Assembly (NCBI GenBank): GCA_020832235.1
Contig: JAFIEZ010000017.1
Location: forward strand, 1 to 64,000
Reading direction: 5' to 3'
Source of the DNA: Bacteroidota bacterium
GTDB taxonomy: Bacteria; Bacteroidota; Rhodothermia; Balneolales; HLUCCA01
DNA: 64,000 nt
This document shows positions 34,201 to 42,660 of the stretch, piece by piece (positions within the stretch are counted from its first letter, which is position 1; the number at the start of each line of letters is the position of its first letter). A program made the translations under genes and the position numbers. Under the pieces are notes generated by a model. It was given only the letters and a program-made list of their open reading frames with translations, had not been told where the DNA came from and did not search any database.

Positions 34201-34397
34201 AAGTTACCGGTGAGTCCGGAGGTAGTTCCGGTGGTAAAGCCGGTTTCCTCATTTCGAATCATGATGGTTGCACCGGTAAGGGTTTCTCCGCGGGTATCAG
34301 TGATGGTGCCCGACAGGCTGGTATTGGTTCCTTGAGCGTGGAGTGCCAGCGGAATCAGGGTTACCAGGGCCAGACATAACAGTATCAGTTTTTTCAT
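31245..34397 (-). CDS. TonB-dependent receptor with carboxypeptidase-like domain (Oar-like)
   Basis: 1050 residues from the ATG at 34397 (M-K-K-L-I-L-L signal peptide to about residue 22, ending L-H-A). Domains: carboxypeptidase-like regulatory domain (about 28-110, S-G-T-I-T-D, G-A-T-I-M-I-R), plug domain (about 115-240, P-V-N-G-R-N-F-V-S-L, the phrase of the Oar family), then a 22-strand barrel ending in phenylalanine (S-A-R-L-F-F). Oar-like receptors are abundant outer-membrane proteins of this phylum, and some export or import proteins and peptides. No SusD partner is adjacent. The two strand-rich loops with N and G runs suggest large extracellular loops. Confidence 0.9.
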   Translation of the reverse strand: MKKLILLCLALVTLIPLALHAQGTNTSLSGTITDTRGETLTGATIMIRNEETGFTTGTTSGLTGNFLIQQIPLGSNYTITVSYTGFITQRLERQAFNQGDQLRINFTLQESTELLDEVVVVADGFQVVVDRMGSRTSVSRNDLETLPVNGRNFVSLIDLSPVSRGNNLLGQLFSSTNYTIDGMTNRSPLSSGTTNRGPFSISIEAIREFEVVTNSYDVTVGRSGGGLVSAVTRSGTNQFEGSGFFYNRADFLSSQFDMRGNRRSDDFSISQYGFSLGGPIVQDKIHFFMTYDGQLDARPLLIADIQTTQDQIALGLSRESLDRYLQISRDLYGVSADNQTGSFDRRRVTNTFFGRVDWQLDNRNLLTFRNNFTRDMNNQGVRDNSRINLYEVYGTHLSMANSFMASLRTNIASNMTNELKVQHLYTLDDGRPSSLLPSQNIPRAIVENVQSTIDGRTFNTTIQLGGQRYLPETFESNVFQVVNNVYYSSQRGINYTFGADVLLNNLSSLATSEFNGRFFFTGLDNFENLTPYRYAREVAISDPEVTQLVLASGVYAQAEMDLSRSVNLTLGLRGDYTRYLNAPEFNQVVFNELGLRTDQSASGFQLQPRFQMVWNVAARNTDFVKIGGGVFGSALNNYSDVNNLQFNGTKIFAVDVRGDNVPTPDFTSYRNDPSTAPGAELFDLDGVEPLTTINMNSADIRVPTVYKGNVSYNRFFGSSLRLGVNFIASFARNNYMYIDRNMADEPFFRLANEDNRGVFVPANTINTNNGSADWTQGRKTDQVGRVLELVSDGKNNTYTVVVDGTWNYLRDGILTASYTWNESKDNTSYNGNVANSATLFQMVVDDPRDLSTMSYSNVHFRNKVVLYGTLPSIYGVTVGVRYSGMGGSRYSLRVNGNVNGDFVSSNDLAFVFDPNNPNTSAAVAEGMNAVLANPDNRARSCIEQYMGSVAARNGCENGFYGVWDIRVARKFQFSPVSTTGLELSLDLFNVANLLNRDWGATRNLANQNLLNIRGFDPVAQEYIYQVNQNVGVANPGGNPWQLQVSARLFF

Positions 34398-34555
34398 ACT
34401 AGGTTTGAATAGGGTTTGAAAAAAATCAACCTGTATTGGGGGCACTGTCTGGTTTATCAAATGCAAGCATTGAGGGTTTTAAATCCTCATCAGGGGAATG
34501 TATCTGTTGTTGAGACACTCCCTGTAAGCTTGCTGCTGATATACACAGTGGCTGT

Positions 34556-34640
34556 TAGCAATACAGGCGCCGGAGCTCTACTTTCTCCGACGCCCTATGT
34601 TACCTACGGTATGTTATGAGAACATAGCCGTACTGTTATC
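34556..34640 (-). repeat. Shared 3' untranslated element, copy 2
   Basis: Second copy of the element at 31136-31220, located after the phosphoesterase gene and before the TonB receptor gene. The stem in this copy is GGCGTCGGAG/CTCCGGCGCC with one G-U pair, so base pairing is kept despite a substitution. No T-run follows. The rest of the 280-bp gap shows no gene. Confidence 0.85.
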
Positions 34641-34677
34641 CATTTGTGAAGTATCTGTTAACTCATTGTTAAGTCAG

Positions 34678-36711
34678 TTAACGCCAAAGCTCACTTCGCC
34701 AATGTTTGGGCGGGCGCTCGGTACGAACCTCAACGGTAATCACATCCGTGTAGGTTTGACCATTTCGGTCGGTGGAGGTCACCCGTATCGGATATACGCC
34801 CGGCTGTAACTCAGGAAGCTGAACGCGCCACAGATGCATGTTACGATCCGATATAGAAGACTGGGGCATGGGCGCTGTAGGACCAAGTTGTCGGCCACGG
34901 AATACCTCAAACCCCTGGGCTTTTTCATCGCCCGATTCGCTGATAATGCCATGCCGGGCCACGGTTAGCTGACGCATAGTAGCAAACGGGTCGGCCCACT
35001 CCGCTCCAATTCGGGCAGCCTCCCCTTCACCCTGCTGGGTGCGCTGCAGCTCAAGAACACGTCCATCAGGCATGGTGGCATGTACGCGTGTTTCAACAGA
35101 TCCCATCCATACATTCGCGGTTAACCAAACGCCTCCATCGCGGTTGAAATCAGCCGGTACAAGCAACTGCGGGTCTGGCAAATCGTGTACCGATCGTGGG
35201 GGAACATCCCCGCGCTGCGCAGCGGGCGTTCTCCACCAGCCCATGATTTCATCGAACCAGCTGCGGAACTCAGGAGTATTTAAACTCACCCACTGTCCCC
35301 GATGCTCGCCCAGACGCGACCCTACGTAGCGCTCGGTGTATCGCGTTCCGGTAAACTCCAAGTTCAGATACCCCATGGGGGCTCCCATGCGCTGCAGCGC
35401 CATTGGAACACCATCAACGTTGAAATCCCCCTGATACCAGGCACCCGATGCAGCTCCTACTACGATATGGCGAAACGGCAATGAGCTTACCCCAACCGCT
35501 TCATTCCATCCCTCAAACACCTGTCCGGGAGCATGGTTTTCAATGGTATGGGTATGTCCGGAGAGCGATAGCACCTCGCGACCTTCCAGCATGGCATAAA
35601 TACGGGGCAATTCGTCGGTCTGATGCTGATTGCTGGTTGCATCCACAAAGGAGACAAACGGAATGTGATGACTCAATACAATGAGTCGGTCTTCGGGGGT
35701 TTCGTTGATGAGCGCCTCTAACCATTGCAGCTGTGTTTCGGTAAGACGACCGTTGTAGGATGGATTTCGGGAAGGATCACAATTCATGCGTCCGCGCTCA
35801 AAATCTTCCCGGGTGCAGGGATAAAACACATTATCAAGCACAACGAAGAGCACATTTCCCTGCTCAAAGGCATAATAATTTGGACCAAATATCCTTCTCC
35901 AGGAATCGGCTTTATCGTCGTTGCTGCGCGCGTCGAAGTCCACATCGTGGTTACCCAAAACCAACCATTGCGGCGCACCTATCCCGGCACCGAGCTCCAG
36001 TAAACGATCCAAAAGTCCAAGGTCGTCGCCTACCACGTCGCCCACATAGATGAGGCAGTCGGATGTCGTTAATCCTCGTTGTTTGAGGTCGTTAAACACC
36101 CCGTCGCGCAGAAAACCAAGCTGTTCGTTTGAATAGGTCTGCGGGTCGCCCATGGCGATACAGGTAAAGTCATCGCCGGCTGCGCCCGAACGGGTGAGGG
36201 GGAAATTGATGGTTGCCGGAGCCGGACCTGTAGGAGGAAGTCCTCCGAATCGCATCTCGTATCCGGTGCCCTCGGGTTTGTGGATGTAGAAAAACTGTGG
36301 CACCATGCGTTCGTCGGTTGGAACCCTCCAGCCGGATGGCTGCACGATAGTAAGATCGTGGTTGGGAATGAGCTCGATGGTGTAGGAGCCATCGGACCCG
36401 GTTCGCACGAAGCTCAGTCCGTTCGATACCAATACACCGGCAACGCCCGGCTCCCCGGCATCACGCACCCCGTTTTGATTTCGGTCGTCGAATACCACAC
36501 CACTTACCGTTACGTTTTCGGTTTGGGCAGCACTCGACTGTTCTGCAGTGATTCCGGTCGAATTCTTGGTTACATCTGAGGAATAACGGCTGAGTCCATA
36601 AACCGAACTCAGCCAGCCGGCCAGCAATAAAATAGTGAGGATAAGTACCCGGTAACCGGCTTCTTCTACCCAAATCCGGAGTTTGTTGGAGTTGTACTGC
36701 GATGCGTGCAT
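34678..36711 (-). CDS. Calcineurin-like metallophosphoesterase with N- and C-terminal accessory domains
   Basis: 677 residues. An N-terminal signal-anchor (L-I-L-T-I-L-L-L-A-G-W-L) is followed by an SdrD-B/MetallophosN-like beta domain (V-F-D-D-R-N-Q-N-G-V-R-D-A-G-E-P-G, calcium-binding type). The phosphoesterase core has M-G-D-P-Q (about 183), Y-V-G-D-V-V-G-D-D (about 225), G-N-H-D (about 252), S-H-H-I-P (about 350) and S-G-H-T-H (about 384). A C-terminal beta domain (about 500-677) ends it. The first metal motif has D-P-Q in place of D-x-H, as in this subfamily. Exported; likely hydrolyses phosphate esters outside the cytoplasm. Confidence 0.88.
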   Translation of the reverse strand: MHASQYNSNKLRIWVEEAGYRVLILTILLLAGWLSSVYGLSRYSSDVTKNSTGITAEQSSAAQTENVTVSGVVFDDRNQNGVRDAGEPGVAGVLVSNGLSFVRTGSDGSYTIELIPNHDLTIVQPSGWRVPTDERMVPQFFYIHKPEGTGYEMRFGGLPPTGPAPATINFPLTRSGAAGDDFTCIAMGDPQTYSNEQLGFLRDGVFNDLKQRGLTTSDCLIYVGDVVGDDLGLLDRLLELGAGIGAPQWLVLGNHDVDFDARSNDDKADSWRRIFGPNYYAFEQGNVLFVVLDNVFYPCTREDFERGRMNCDPSRNPSYNGRLTETQLQWLEALINETPEDRLIVLSHHIPFVSFVDATSNQHQTDELPRIYAMLEGREVLSLSGHTHTIENHAPGQVFEGWNEAVGVSSLPFRHIVVGAASGAWYQGDFNVDGVPMALQRMGAPMGYLNLEFTGTRYTERYVGSRLGEHRGQWVSLNTPEFRSWFDEIMGWWRTPAAQRGDVPPRSVHDLPDPQLLVPADFNRDGGVWLTANVWMGSVETRVHATMPDGRVLELQRTQQGEGEAARIGAEWADPFATMRQLTVARHGIISESGDEKAQGFEVFRGRQLGPTAPMPQSSISDRNMHLWRVQLPELQPGVYPIRVTSTDRNGQTYTDVITVEVRTERPPKHWRSELWR

Positions 36712-36780
36712 ATAATCCCTTTGTTAGCGTTTTGAATGAGGTGGTTTAAGGACTAAAGTTAACCAACTCCTTTGGCCCTC

Positions 36781-36965
36781 AGATTACGATAATGTAAATA
36801 TTCGAAATCTGGCACCACCTAAGGGCTGGCGATTCATTCAAATTACGGTGAGTTCATATTCAAAAGCTGGCACCACCTAAAAGCCGGTGAATCACTCCGA
36901 TTACGATAATGCAATACTCGAATGCTTGCCCGAGGGGATCACCAAGGGGTTGGTGAATCACTCAG
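36781..36965. repeat. Three degenerate tandem repeats of about 60 bp
   Basis: Units of roughly 58-66 bp begin at about 36781, 36839 and 36898. Each runs from 'gattacg' through 'ggcaccacctaa' (degenerate in the third) to 'ggtgaatcactc' or a close variant. Inside each, CACC and GGTG can pair as a small hairpin. The repeats fill the gap 36712-37005 between two minus-strand genes. Confidence 0.75.
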
Positions 36966-37005
36966 ATTATAATTCGTGAGCGATGGAAACGCGTACCTAC
37001 GCATG

Positions 37006-38289
37006 CTAAACTGTTGGCTGTATCCGTCTGGCAACCGCATGCCAGATAAGTCCGACAGCTATACACGCCAGTCCCGGCAGCCAGATCGACATTTCGATAA
37101 ATCCGGTCAGGAATAAACATCCGAACAGTCCCAGGACAGGAATAATACGCGGATACAAACGCTGATCTTCGGGCAGCATCAACGCCGATAAATTAGTGAT
37201 AGCATAATAGATAAGCACGGTAAACGCACTAAACGACCAGGTAAACACCACATCGCCGCTCATCACCAGTACGGCAATAATAGCGCCGGTAACCCATACT
37301 GCGGCGACCGGACTCCCCGACGCATTGTTTATTACAGCCAACCCTGAGGGGACATCCTTTCTGCGCCCCATACCCAGTAATACGCGCGATAGTCCGAGCA
37401 GGAGATTGAGCAAAACACCCAACATGGCCGTGATCGCCGCAATGGTCACAATCCACCCGATAACAGGCAATTCAAGCGCCTGGGCTGCAATCACCAGCGG
37501 CGCCGCATCCCCACCCAATGTATTGCCAAAGGCCTCGGCGCCCAGGAGATGGATGGCCGTAAGCGACACACTCAAATACAACAACACAATGCACACCATC
37601 GCCAAAATAATGGCACGAGGAATGGTTTTGCGCGGCTCGGCAACTTCCTCGCCCAAGGTGGCAATTCTCCCGTAGCCCGTGTACGCCACAAACATCAGAG
37701 CTGATGCATACAAGATGGCATTCCAGGAAGTGTCGGATAACGCATGCGTGATGGGCTCTACGGGCAAGCCTTTCATGAAAAGTCCGGCAATGACAAAAAC
37801 CGCCAGTCCGACAAGTGTGATGCCCACAATGACTTTATTGGCTGTATTGCTGCGTGAAATTCCCCTGGAAACCATCCAGGTCATGAGGAATAACAATATA
37901 AGTCCCATCAATATCTGCATCCCTGCCGAAAGTTGCAGCTGCAGGGCATACGAGAGATACGCGATGGTTCCCAGTACAGCTGTTGCGGCCGAAGCCGACT
38001 TGGCGATCATGAACATCCATCCCGCGGTAAAGCCAAACCAGGAGTTCAGGAAGCGGTAACCGTACGCATACGTACCTCCACTCACCGGATGGGCCGCCGC
38101 AAGCTGCGCACTGCTGAGTCCGTTAAAGGTCGCCAAAAGGGCCACGATGCCTATAGCAACGATGATACCCGATCCCGCCACCTGCGTGGCAATGGCAATA
38201 CTCACGAAAATTCCGGTGCCCACAATGGACCCAAGGCCCATTAAAATGGCGCCCGGTGTTCGAATATCACGGCGAAGGGATGCTTCCAT
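37006..38289 (-). CDS. APC superfamily amino acid permease
   Basis: 427 residues with about twelve transmembrane helices. The first helix shows the APC signature G-L-G-S-I-V-G-T-G-I-F-V, where the G-x-G break binds the substrate carboxylate. Helix 6 region A-L-M-F-V-A-Y-T-G-Y-G-R-I follows, then the A-E-P-R-K-T-I-P-R-A-I cytosolic loop typical of basic/broad amino acid transporters (YfnA/CAT-like). Cytoplasmic membrane. Encoded alone; substrate not predictable. Confidence 0.88.
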   Translation of the reverse strand: MEASLRRDIRTPGAILMGLGSIVGTGIFVSIAIATQVAGSGIIVAIGIVALLATFNGLSSAQLAAAHPVSGGTYAYGYRFLNSWFGFTAGWMFMIAKSASAATAVLGTIAYLSYALQLQLSAGMQILMGLILLFLMTWMVSRGISRSNTANKVIVGITLVGLAVFVIAGLFMKGLPVEPITHALSDTSWNAILYASALMFVAYTGYGRIATLGEEVAEPRKTIPRAIILAMVCIVLLYLSVSLTAIHLLGAEAFGNTLGGDAAPLVIAAQALELPVIGWIVTIAAITAMLGVLLNLLLGLSRVLLGMGRRKDVPSGLAVINNASGSPVAAVWVTGAIIAVLVMSGDVVFTWSFSAFTVLIYYAITNLSALMLPEDQRLYPRIIPVLGLFGCLFLTGFIEMSIWLPGLACIAVGLIWHAVARRIQPTV

Positions 38290-38434
38290 GACGAAGGGTT
38301 TTTACTTATTTTCGGCGACGGGGGGGCATTTCAAGCAATTACTTTACAAAATAAAGCAAATACTTGAACGAACTATTAGCGCCATCAGGGATGGAATAAC
38401 CGAACCGTCAGAATACAGGGTATGGTACGATCTG

Positions 38435-39373
38435 TTAATACACTTCCTCTACAAGCAGCCGATGCAGGAATTCGTGATACAGCGGACTATGATTCATACC
38501 GTTGTGTCCGTGACGGGGGAAGATAACAAATGTATCATCGGGTTTCAGGTAGGCCGACAAAGCTTTACCATGACTCAAGGGTATGATTTCATCTGCATCT
38601 CCGTGGAGCAGGTGCACCGGAGCGGTAATTTCTGGCAGGAAGCCGGCATTATTGAGCTCATACCGCAGCAAAAATCCGGGCAAGATTCGGTAATGCGTAC
38701 GTTTTAGTTTTCGGGCGCTATATAAAGGGGCCTTCAATACCACTGCGGCCGGACTCCCCTCAGCGCCGATCATCGCCGCAGGAACCGTCCCAACAGAGTA
38801 ACCAATCACGATGATATTGGTCTCCTCATAATGTCTGAGCGCCCACTGCCATACCTCACGCATATCGTTTAAAAACCTATATTCACTGCGAATACGTCCT
38901 GAACTTTTCCCAAATCCACGATAATCGGGAATAAACAAATCGTGACCTTTACCCAGATAATTCCCTGCGATGGTACCCCATCCCTGCAGCGAACCTGCAT
39001 TCCCATGCAAATAAAGAATGAGTTTGCGGGAGCGGTCAGCAGGTAGTTCGTTTACGGTTTCTTCATCATGCAGACCATCAGCCGCGCCAATTCCATCACC
39101 AGAATCAACCTGATGCACAACCGTATGTCCCTCCTCCGCGGCTACCCTCTCATCAGCAGGAAACCATAAACCGTGAATCTGCTCACCATCAGACATCGTG
39201 ATAAAAACCTGCAGATGGGGGTATTCCAGCGCGGCAAAGCTGTAGTCTTGCGGCAGTGACTGCGGGATAAAAATCAGTCGCTCCTGTTGCCAGTAAACCA
39301 GAATGCAGATAACAAGATACGCTGCAAACCCCGGTAATATCAGCCATTTGAAAATAAGTTCCAACGCATTCAT
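38435..39373 (-). CDS. Alpha/beta hydrolase, BEM46-like, membrane-anchored
   Basis: 312 residues from the ATG at 39373 (M-N-A-L-E-L-I-F-K-W). One N-terminal membrane helix, then the hydrolase: oxyanion region Y-L-H-G-N-A-G-S-L-Q-G-W-G, nucleophile elbow I-G-Y-S-V-G-T, acid in L-L-H-G-D-A-D-E-I-I-P, histidine in P-R-H-G-H-N-G. That is a complete triad. A hydrophilic insert with repeated D and G (about residues 90-125) lies before the oxyanion strand and is longer than in most relatives. Probably faces the periplasm; substrate unknown. Confidence 0.85.
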   Translation of the reverse strand: MNALELIFKWLILPGFAAYLVICILVYWQQERLIFIPQSLPQDYSFAALEYPHLQVFITMSDGEQIHGLWFPADERVAAEEGHTVVHQVDSGDGIGAADGLHDEETVNELPADRSRKLILYLHGNAGSLQGWGTIAGNYLGKGHDLFIPDYRGFGKSSGRIRSEYRFLNDMREVWQWALRHYEETNIIVIGYSVGTVPAAMIGAEGSPAAVVLKAPLYSARKLKRTHYRILPGFLLRYELNNAGFLPEITAPVHLLHGDADEIIPLSHGKALSAYLKPDDTFVIFPRHGHNGMNHSPLYHEFLHRLLVEEVY

Positions 39374-39568
39374 ATGATGTGCCACTGTAAATATTGATAA
39401 CGCCACGAAACCCGATATGAAACATTATGTGGACTGGCAGAGTGAGGCTTCAGGCAGAAACCCGGTACCCATTACAATCGGTATATGGCACATTAAAGAA
39501 CCATATACCGCGTTACTCCGTATAATTTTGGAAAATTATGATACATTTCCGAACGTTCGTCGTTATTT

Positions 39569-42478
39569 CTACTCAACCAGATCAAATCCCTGATTCACAC
39601 CTTTTTCTACAGCCGGAACCCCGTATTTCATCCACACCGGCATAGGAGCATCCATCAGGTAGTGGTCAAAAAACTGCTGCATCCTGCGGGAGAGATCTTT
39701 TCGGTTAACGCGTTCCCGCAAGTTATGCGCCTCACCGTTGTAATTGAGCATCCAAACAGGCTGATCAAGTCGTTTAAGTGCTACGAAAAACTCGATCCCC
39801 TGGTACCAGGGCACTGCTCCATCTGCATCGTTATGCATCATCAGCAAGGGTGTGCGAACCCGGTCGGCAAAGAATATGGGTGAATTTTCGATGTAATACA
39901 TGGGCCGCTCCCACAAGGTACCACCAATACGGCTCTGTGTTCGTTCATACTGAAACTGACGATTCAGTCCACTCGCCCATCGGATTCCGCCATAGGCACT
40001 GATCATATTTGACACCGGTGCACCAGCCATAGCCGCAGCAAACATATCGGTACGGGTGATGATATGTGCTATCTGGTACCCGCCCCAACTTTGACCCTGC
40101 AGGCCGATACGCTCACGATCCACAAATCCTCTGTCAAGCAGGTGCAGGGTCATTCCGATGACGGCATCTTCCGCACTTCTTCCCGGATTCCCCTCTTTGT
40201 AAACGATGTCTGGCATGGCCACAATATACCCCCTGCTGGTGTAGAATGCCGGGGTAATGGTAGAAGCAGAGGGCGCTGGAGCCCGGTAATTATGCAGGCG
40301 ATTGGAGGTACGCTCGTAAAAGTACACTATCATAGGATAGGTACGGGAAGGATCAAAATTTTCTGGGGTGTACAGCAGTCCCTCCAATTTTACCCCATCC
40401 AGACTGTTAAAGGTAAACAGCTCAACATCACCCCAGAGGTATTGATCTTGCTGGGGATTGGCGTGGGTAACTTTGTTGAATCGGTTGAACCGGCTGTCGG
40501 TTATGTACACATCCGGGAATCGCTGAAATGTACCCTTTCGTATAGTCCATACATCCGCATTCCGGGCTTTGGCAATACCTGAAGCTGAAACATCATCCCG
40601 CCAGAGCCTGGTCGGTAATGGCTCGTTTGCAGGCGTGCCCTCATCCGTGAAACGTACGCGGTATACCCCGGCCGACTTATCTTCATCGTAGAACGCGCTC
40701 AAATAAAGCGTTCCATGTGGAATATGGCGCCCATCTTCCGTGATATCGATGGTACGAAATACGACCTGCTGCGATCGACCCAATCCGCCCGTAAGACGGT
40801 ACGATGCGGCACTACCAGATGGATCAACCACCCAGATATCATATCGATCTCGCAGTAATACCCGACTATCATCACGCGCCCACCCTTCAATTCCATACGG
40901 CCGAGGATGATTCGGCACATCGTTAAGCTCATTACCGAAAGGAACATCTATCGTACGGGTAAGATCGCGATGCTCTCCTGTGGCGAATTCAAAACTCATC
41001 CACCGTTGCTGTTCTAAGTCAAACCAGAGCAAAAACCGTCCCTCCGGCGACAACTGTGTAAAAGCGCGTACCTCAGCAGCAATGGGCGTTCGCTCACCGC
41101 TGCGAATATTTACCCTGTACCAGTCGGCCGCTACCGGAGCACCTTCCCATTGAATCCGGTGCATGTAATGTCGGTTCTGCACGCCAAATCCGTAGGATGC
41201 ATCTCCACGATCGGGAACGGTTACGTTTTCCAACGTGGCGTCTTCCAGAGGTACGAAGCGATTATCGTTAATATGATACACCACCTGATGGGTTTGCCTT
41301 CTCGACTGATTTAACTGAACAAGCTGCACCGTCTGGAGGGTGTGATCTTGCCAGTTCCAGATATCTACATCAGCAACATCAATAGAGGCTACCGTGGTAT
41401 CTCGACGTAATGGGATGTTCGCTGTACCAAAAAACAACCGCTCACCGGAGTGAGAAAAGTTTGGTCGGGCATGTTGGTTTATCATCTGGCCGGCCGGGAA
41501 CCAGGAGGCAGACGTATCGGCAAGAACTTCGGCCTGGTTCATGCCATCGGACCAGTAAAACAGGCTGTAAAAGGAGGGTTCATCATTATTGCTGCGACGA
41601 TTTCCGCGGGATGTGGCCCCTGAACGAGATTGATTCTGACTCGAATCTACGGCACTGGTATCGGCAGGAGCAGCCGGCATGGCGAGAAAAGCGATGCGGG
41701 TTGCCGTGGAGTCCATGGCCAATGAACGGTACGACTGCAGCCCGGCGCTGATTGTGGTACGCTCGCGCGTTGATAAATCGAGCACGTGCACTCCGGGAGC
41801 CTGAAGGGAATCTTTATCCAAAGTCGTGTACACCAGTCGCTCACCGAAACGGGTAAAAAAATATTCATCCACATAATGGATAGTCCACTGATCGCCTGAC
41901 GGCAAATGATACACTATCAGATCGTTTTCCGTGACGAGCGCGGCCGCTTCCGATCCGTTCGATACCTCTACAGAATCTTTGGCCGATGAATCCAGCTTTC
42001 GATCGAACCTGAAGGCAAGCCACTCACCGGATCGCTCCGGCATTTTATACGAGTCGATTTCAGCAAACAGTTCCATCCCACCCGTGGGTATATGATAGAC
42101 TACAAGCGTATCGTCAAACACTTCAGAAAGCCGTTTGCCGTCTATACGTGCCTGTCGCTGGTCAGCATAGGGAGCATCAATCAGGTAAATTAGATGGGTT
42201 CCAGTGTAGTTGAGGCGGAAGGATTTCCCCCGCTCCAAAAAGGTTTCGCCACGATTGGCCAGATTCCGGACCATGATGCCTCCATCGCCCTCCTGCGGAT
42301 TGAGACCATATACCAGATGCGAGCCGTCGGGTGTGAGTACAGCACCGGAGATGGACTTCCACTGATCAAAGTCGGCATGGTCGAGCGCTCGTTTGGATTG
42401 CTGCGATGTAGACTGTCCAATTGCCGTGCAACTAATCGCGAATAAGAGAAAGGGTAGGATAAGGTAGTGTTTTAACAT
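39569..42478 (-). CDS. Secreted prolyl-oligopeptidase family serine peptidase (S9)
   Basis: 969 residues: signal peptide (about 1-21, ending A-I-G), a long beta-propeller region (about 30-700), and the S9 alpha/beta-hydrolase domain. The nucleophile is in G-L-Q-G-Q-S-W-G-G-Y (about S796), the acid in H-N-D-A-D-G-A-V-P-W (about D881) and the histidine in N-G-E-A-H-N-L (about H917), so the triad is complete. It resembles the DPP-IV/acylaminoacyl-peptidase side of the family. Periplasmic or surface peptide degradation is likely, in keeping with the subtilase and amino acid permeases elsewhere in the window. Confidence 0.92.
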   Translation of the reverse strand: MLKHYLILPFLLFAISCTAIGQSTSQQSKRALDHADFDQWKSISGAVLTPDGSHLVYGLNPQEGDGGIMVRNLANRGETFLERGKSFRLNYTGTHLIYLIDAPYADQRQARIDGKRLSEVFDDTLVVYHIPTGGMELFAEIDSYKMPERSGEWLAFRFDRKLDSSAKDSVEVSNGSEAAALVTENDLIVYHLPSGDQWTIHYVDEYFFTRFGERLVYTTLDKDSLQAPGVHVLDLSTRERTTISAGLQSYRSLAMDSTATRIAFLAMPAAPADTSAVDSSQNQSRSGATSRGNRRSNNDEPSFYSLFYWSDGMNQAEVLADTSASWFPAGQMINQHARPNFSHSGERLFFGTANIPLRRDTTVASIDVADVDIWNWQDHTLQTVQLVQLNQSRRQTHQVVYHINDNRFVPLEDATLENVTVPDRGDASYGFGVQNRHYMHRIQWEGAPVAADWYRVNIRSGERTPIAAEVRAFTQLSPEGRFLLWFDLEQQRWMSFEFATGEHRDLTRTIDVPFGNELNDVPNHPRPYGIEGWARDDSRVLLRDRYDIWVVDPSGSAASYRLTGGLGRSQQVVFRTIDITEDGRHIPHGTLYLSAFYDEDKSAGVYRVRFTDEGTPANEPLPTRLWRDDVSASGIAKARNADVWTIRKGTFQRFPDVYITDSRFNRFNKVTHANPQQDQYLWGDVELFTFNSLDGVKLEGLLYTPENFDPSRTYPMIVYFYERTSNRLHNYRAPAPSASTITPAFYTSRGYIVAMPDIVYKEGNPGRSAEDAVIGMTLHLLDRGFVDRERIGLQGQSWGGYQIAHIITRTDMFAAAMAGAPVSNMISAYGGIRWASGLNRQFQYERTQSRIGGTLWERPMYYIENSPIFFADRVRTPLLMMHNDADGAVPWYQGIEFFVALKRLDQPVWMLNYNGEAHNLRERVNRKDLSRRMQQFFDHYLMDAPMPVWMKYGVPAVEKGVNQGFDLVE

Positions 42479-42660
42479 AGAAAAATGCTTGAGGTTCGAT
42501 TAAAGCGACAATCTATCGGGCATATGGCAGTAAAGCAACCTAAATATGCTCACATTACATATTCAGTTAATGTAAATAATTAGTTATAATGCGATGTTAA
42601 GATTTTCGGATATCGAATTAGTGTAAATATCACTTTTTCAATTATTTAAACACATCAAGT

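Noticed and set aside
36781-36965. CRISPR array.
   Set aside because: The repeats are degenerate, have no unique spacers of constant length, and no cas gene is near. The same holds for 24331-24407.
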